A stretch of DNA of 5,657 bases, taken from NCBI GenBank assembly GCA_026692825.1, contig JAPLOC010000277.1, positions 1 through 5,657 on the forward strand, read 5' to 3'. The translations under genes and the position numbers were made by a program. This DNA comes from Planctomycetota bacterium. GTDB taxonomy: Bacteria; Planctomycetota; Planctomycetia; Planctomycetales; Planctomycetaceae. A model generated the notes under the pieces. The model did no database searches and had not been told where the DNA came from. It saw nothing but the letters and a program-made list of their open reading frames with translations. Of this stretch, positions 4,491 to 5,657 are shown piece by piece. The number at the start of each line of letters is the position of its first letter. Position 1 is the first letter of the stretch.

Positions 4491-5657
4491 CAGCGATTCC
4501 GGATGTCCGGGGGAATCCGCTTCCCAATGCAATCGGATTGGCAAACGTCCTTCCGTTCCCGGTTCAAAACAAAATTCCAATTCCATGACGTCCATCCGCT
4601 TCGCTCGTCGGACGATCTTGTCCCACAGCCGCATTTCGCCCGCGGCCGTTCCCGATTCCATGCGCAATGCCACCAGTCGGGCCCGAAGCGTACGGGGGAA
4701 TCCCCGAATCAGCGACCAGACCGCTTCGAAATGCCGGGCCAACAGCATGGTTTCCTGGAACCCAAACACCCGCCCGCCGATTAGCGCTGTCACCAGTACC
4801 GCGCCGATCACAACCGCAACCAGGTCACTATGGACCAGGGTGGCGACGGCGGCCCCGACGGCGGCGAACAACGAGAAGCCCGCAACCACCAGCAACGTCT
4901 GGCTGGGAGAGAGACCGCGATCACGCAGACAATGGTGAATGTGTCCGCGATCTCCATGGCCAATCTTGCGACCGTTGAGTTTCCGTCGCAGGATCGCCAT
5001 CGCCGTGTCGACCAGGGGGACCGCCAGCAGCACTGCGGGAACGACCAGAGTCAGTCCCGCGGCCTTTTTCGCCGACGCCTGGAGGGAAAGTGCCCCGACC
5101 AGAAAACCCAACGGCAGACTCCCGCAATCCCCCATGAAGATGCGGGCGGGGGGCCAGTTGTGCATCAAGAAGCCGACCAGCGCTCCGCCGAGCGCCACGG
5201 AAATCGCCAGTGTCTCGGGTTGATTCTGCCAACCGGCCAACGCGCCGGCTGTCAGGCAGACAATCAACCCCAGGGTTCCCGCCAGACCGTCCAGACCATC
5301 CAGCAGATTGATGAAGTTGCAACACGCGACCAACCACAATAGGACGACCGGAATCGTGACCAGCGCCGATTCGATTTGCAGTCCGAACAGAGCGAGAGAG
5401 TCCGCCGGTCGTCCCCAGAGAACGAACGGGGCGATCGCGATGACCTGCCAGGTGAACTTGGTTCTCGCTCCCATGCCATTGCGGTCATCCCATGCTCCGA
5501 TGGCGCACAGGGCACCGGCCGACAGGCACATGGCGAATGTCATCCGGCCCAGTCCCTGCGACACCCCAAACCATTCGGGGGCGAGGGCGACGATCAGCAA
5601 TCCAATGCAAAATGTCACAAAAATTGCCAGACCACCGGTGCGCGGCGTCACCTGAGC
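4383..5657 (-). CDS. wecA: WecA/TagO-type polyprenyl-phosphate GlcNAc-1-phosphate transferase (5' end beyond window)
   Basis: This integral membrane enzyme of the MraY/WecA family moves a sugar-1-phosphate (GlcNAc or a relative) from a UDP-sugar to undecaprenyl phosphate, the first step of O-antigen or other surface glycans. The frame enters from the right edge. A GTG at 5651 could be read as start, but it sits at VTPRTGGLAIF, the conserved P-R-x-G-G segment that follows the first membrane helix, so the true start is outside. Counting the GTG as residue 1, AWDDRNG (53-59) holds the Mg-binding Asp pair, NFINLLDGLDGLAG (112-125) is the family signature, and FMGDCGS (172-178), VPLVD (211-215) and DRGHIHH (234-240, the WecA HIHH motif) follow. 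About nine hydrophobic helices lie between 5 and 297. Residues about 300-422 are a soluble tail not found in short WecA proteins. The last 20-25 residues look out of frame. The motifs exclude MraY in favour of the WecA/TagO branch; the exact sugar is not known. Confidence 0.9.
   Translation of the reverse strand, partial: AQVTPRTGGLAIFVTFCIGLLIVALAPEWFGVSQGLGRMTFAMCLSAGALCAIGAWDDRNGMGARTKFTWQVIAIAPFVLWGRPADSLALFGLQIESALVTIPVVLLWLVACCNFINLLDGLDGLAGTLGLIVCLTAGALAGWQNQPETLAISVALGGALVGFLMHNWPPARIFMGDCGSLPLGFLVGALSLQASAKKAAGLTLVVPAVLLAVPLVDTAMAILRRKLNGRKIGHGDRGHIHHCLRDRGLSPSQTLLVVAGFSLFAAVGAAVATLVHSDLVAVVIGAVLVTALIGGRVFGFQETMLLARHFEAVWSLIRGFPRTLRARLVALRMESGTAAGEMRLWDKIVRRAKRMDVMELEFCFEPGTEGRLPIRLHWEADSPGHPESLLWQTSGTLLRTTNSRATFRLDRTAGGAVPILGGSS

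Noticed and set aside
4127..5342. Several plus-strand open frames (153, 185, 155, 103, 170 residues)
   Set aside because: All are antisense to gmhB or the wecA-like gene and have Arg/Gln/Pro/Ser-rich compositions typical of antisense frames in GC-rich DNA.

Overview
The window reads as chromosomal DNA of a planctomycete (Planctomycetota), probably Planctomycetales. The reasons are a moderately high GC content, long gene spacers, the style of the Hsp20 pair, the SGNH-like protein that starts with a membrane helix, and a WecA-type transferase with a soluble C-terminal tail. This placement is by familiarity of the proteins, not by any search. No mobile element, CRISPR array, tRNA or rRNA was seen.

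Layout from left to right. Positions 1-1198 (minus) hold a membrane-anchored SGNH/GDSL-fold protein that runs off the left edge; all of its expected catalytic residues appear to be replaced. Positions 1199-1328 hold two hairpins, the second with a T5 tract, which looks like a Rho-independent terminator for the genes upstream on the minus strand. Positions 1329-2290 (minus) hold two tandem small heat-shock (Hsp20/alpha-crystallin) genes, each with a clear Shine-Dalgarno sequence that sets the start inside a longer open frame. Positions 2291-2996 are a gene-free divergent spacer. It carries a near-perfect sigma-54 (-24/-12) promoter facing the hsp20 pair, with inverted repeats at about the distance where enhancer-binding proteins act. 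Positions 2997-3419 (plus) encode an unrecognised 140-residue protein with a signal peptide and a C-terminal membrane helix. Positions 3420-3564 are a convergent spacer with a weak hairpin. Positions 3565-4164 (minus) encode GmhB, the heptose bisphosphate phosphatase. Positions 4383-5657 (minus) encode a WecA/TagO-type polyprenyl-phosphate sugar-1-phosphate transferase, cut at its N-terminus by the window edge.

The last two genes form a minus-strand pair for surface polysaccharide: WecA starts a lipid-linked glycan and GmhB makes a precursor of ADP-heptose. The wecA-like gene seems to carry a frameshift near 4440-4490: a coding-like continuation lies in another frame down to 4232, only 67 bases before gmhB. 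The hsp20 pair is a stress chaperone unit, and its possible sigma-54 control is the most interesting regulatory signal here. I did not find a complete undescribed multi-gene system. The best leads are the sigma-54/hsp20 promoter, the frameshifted transferase, the degenerate SGNH protein and the unknown small membrane protein.
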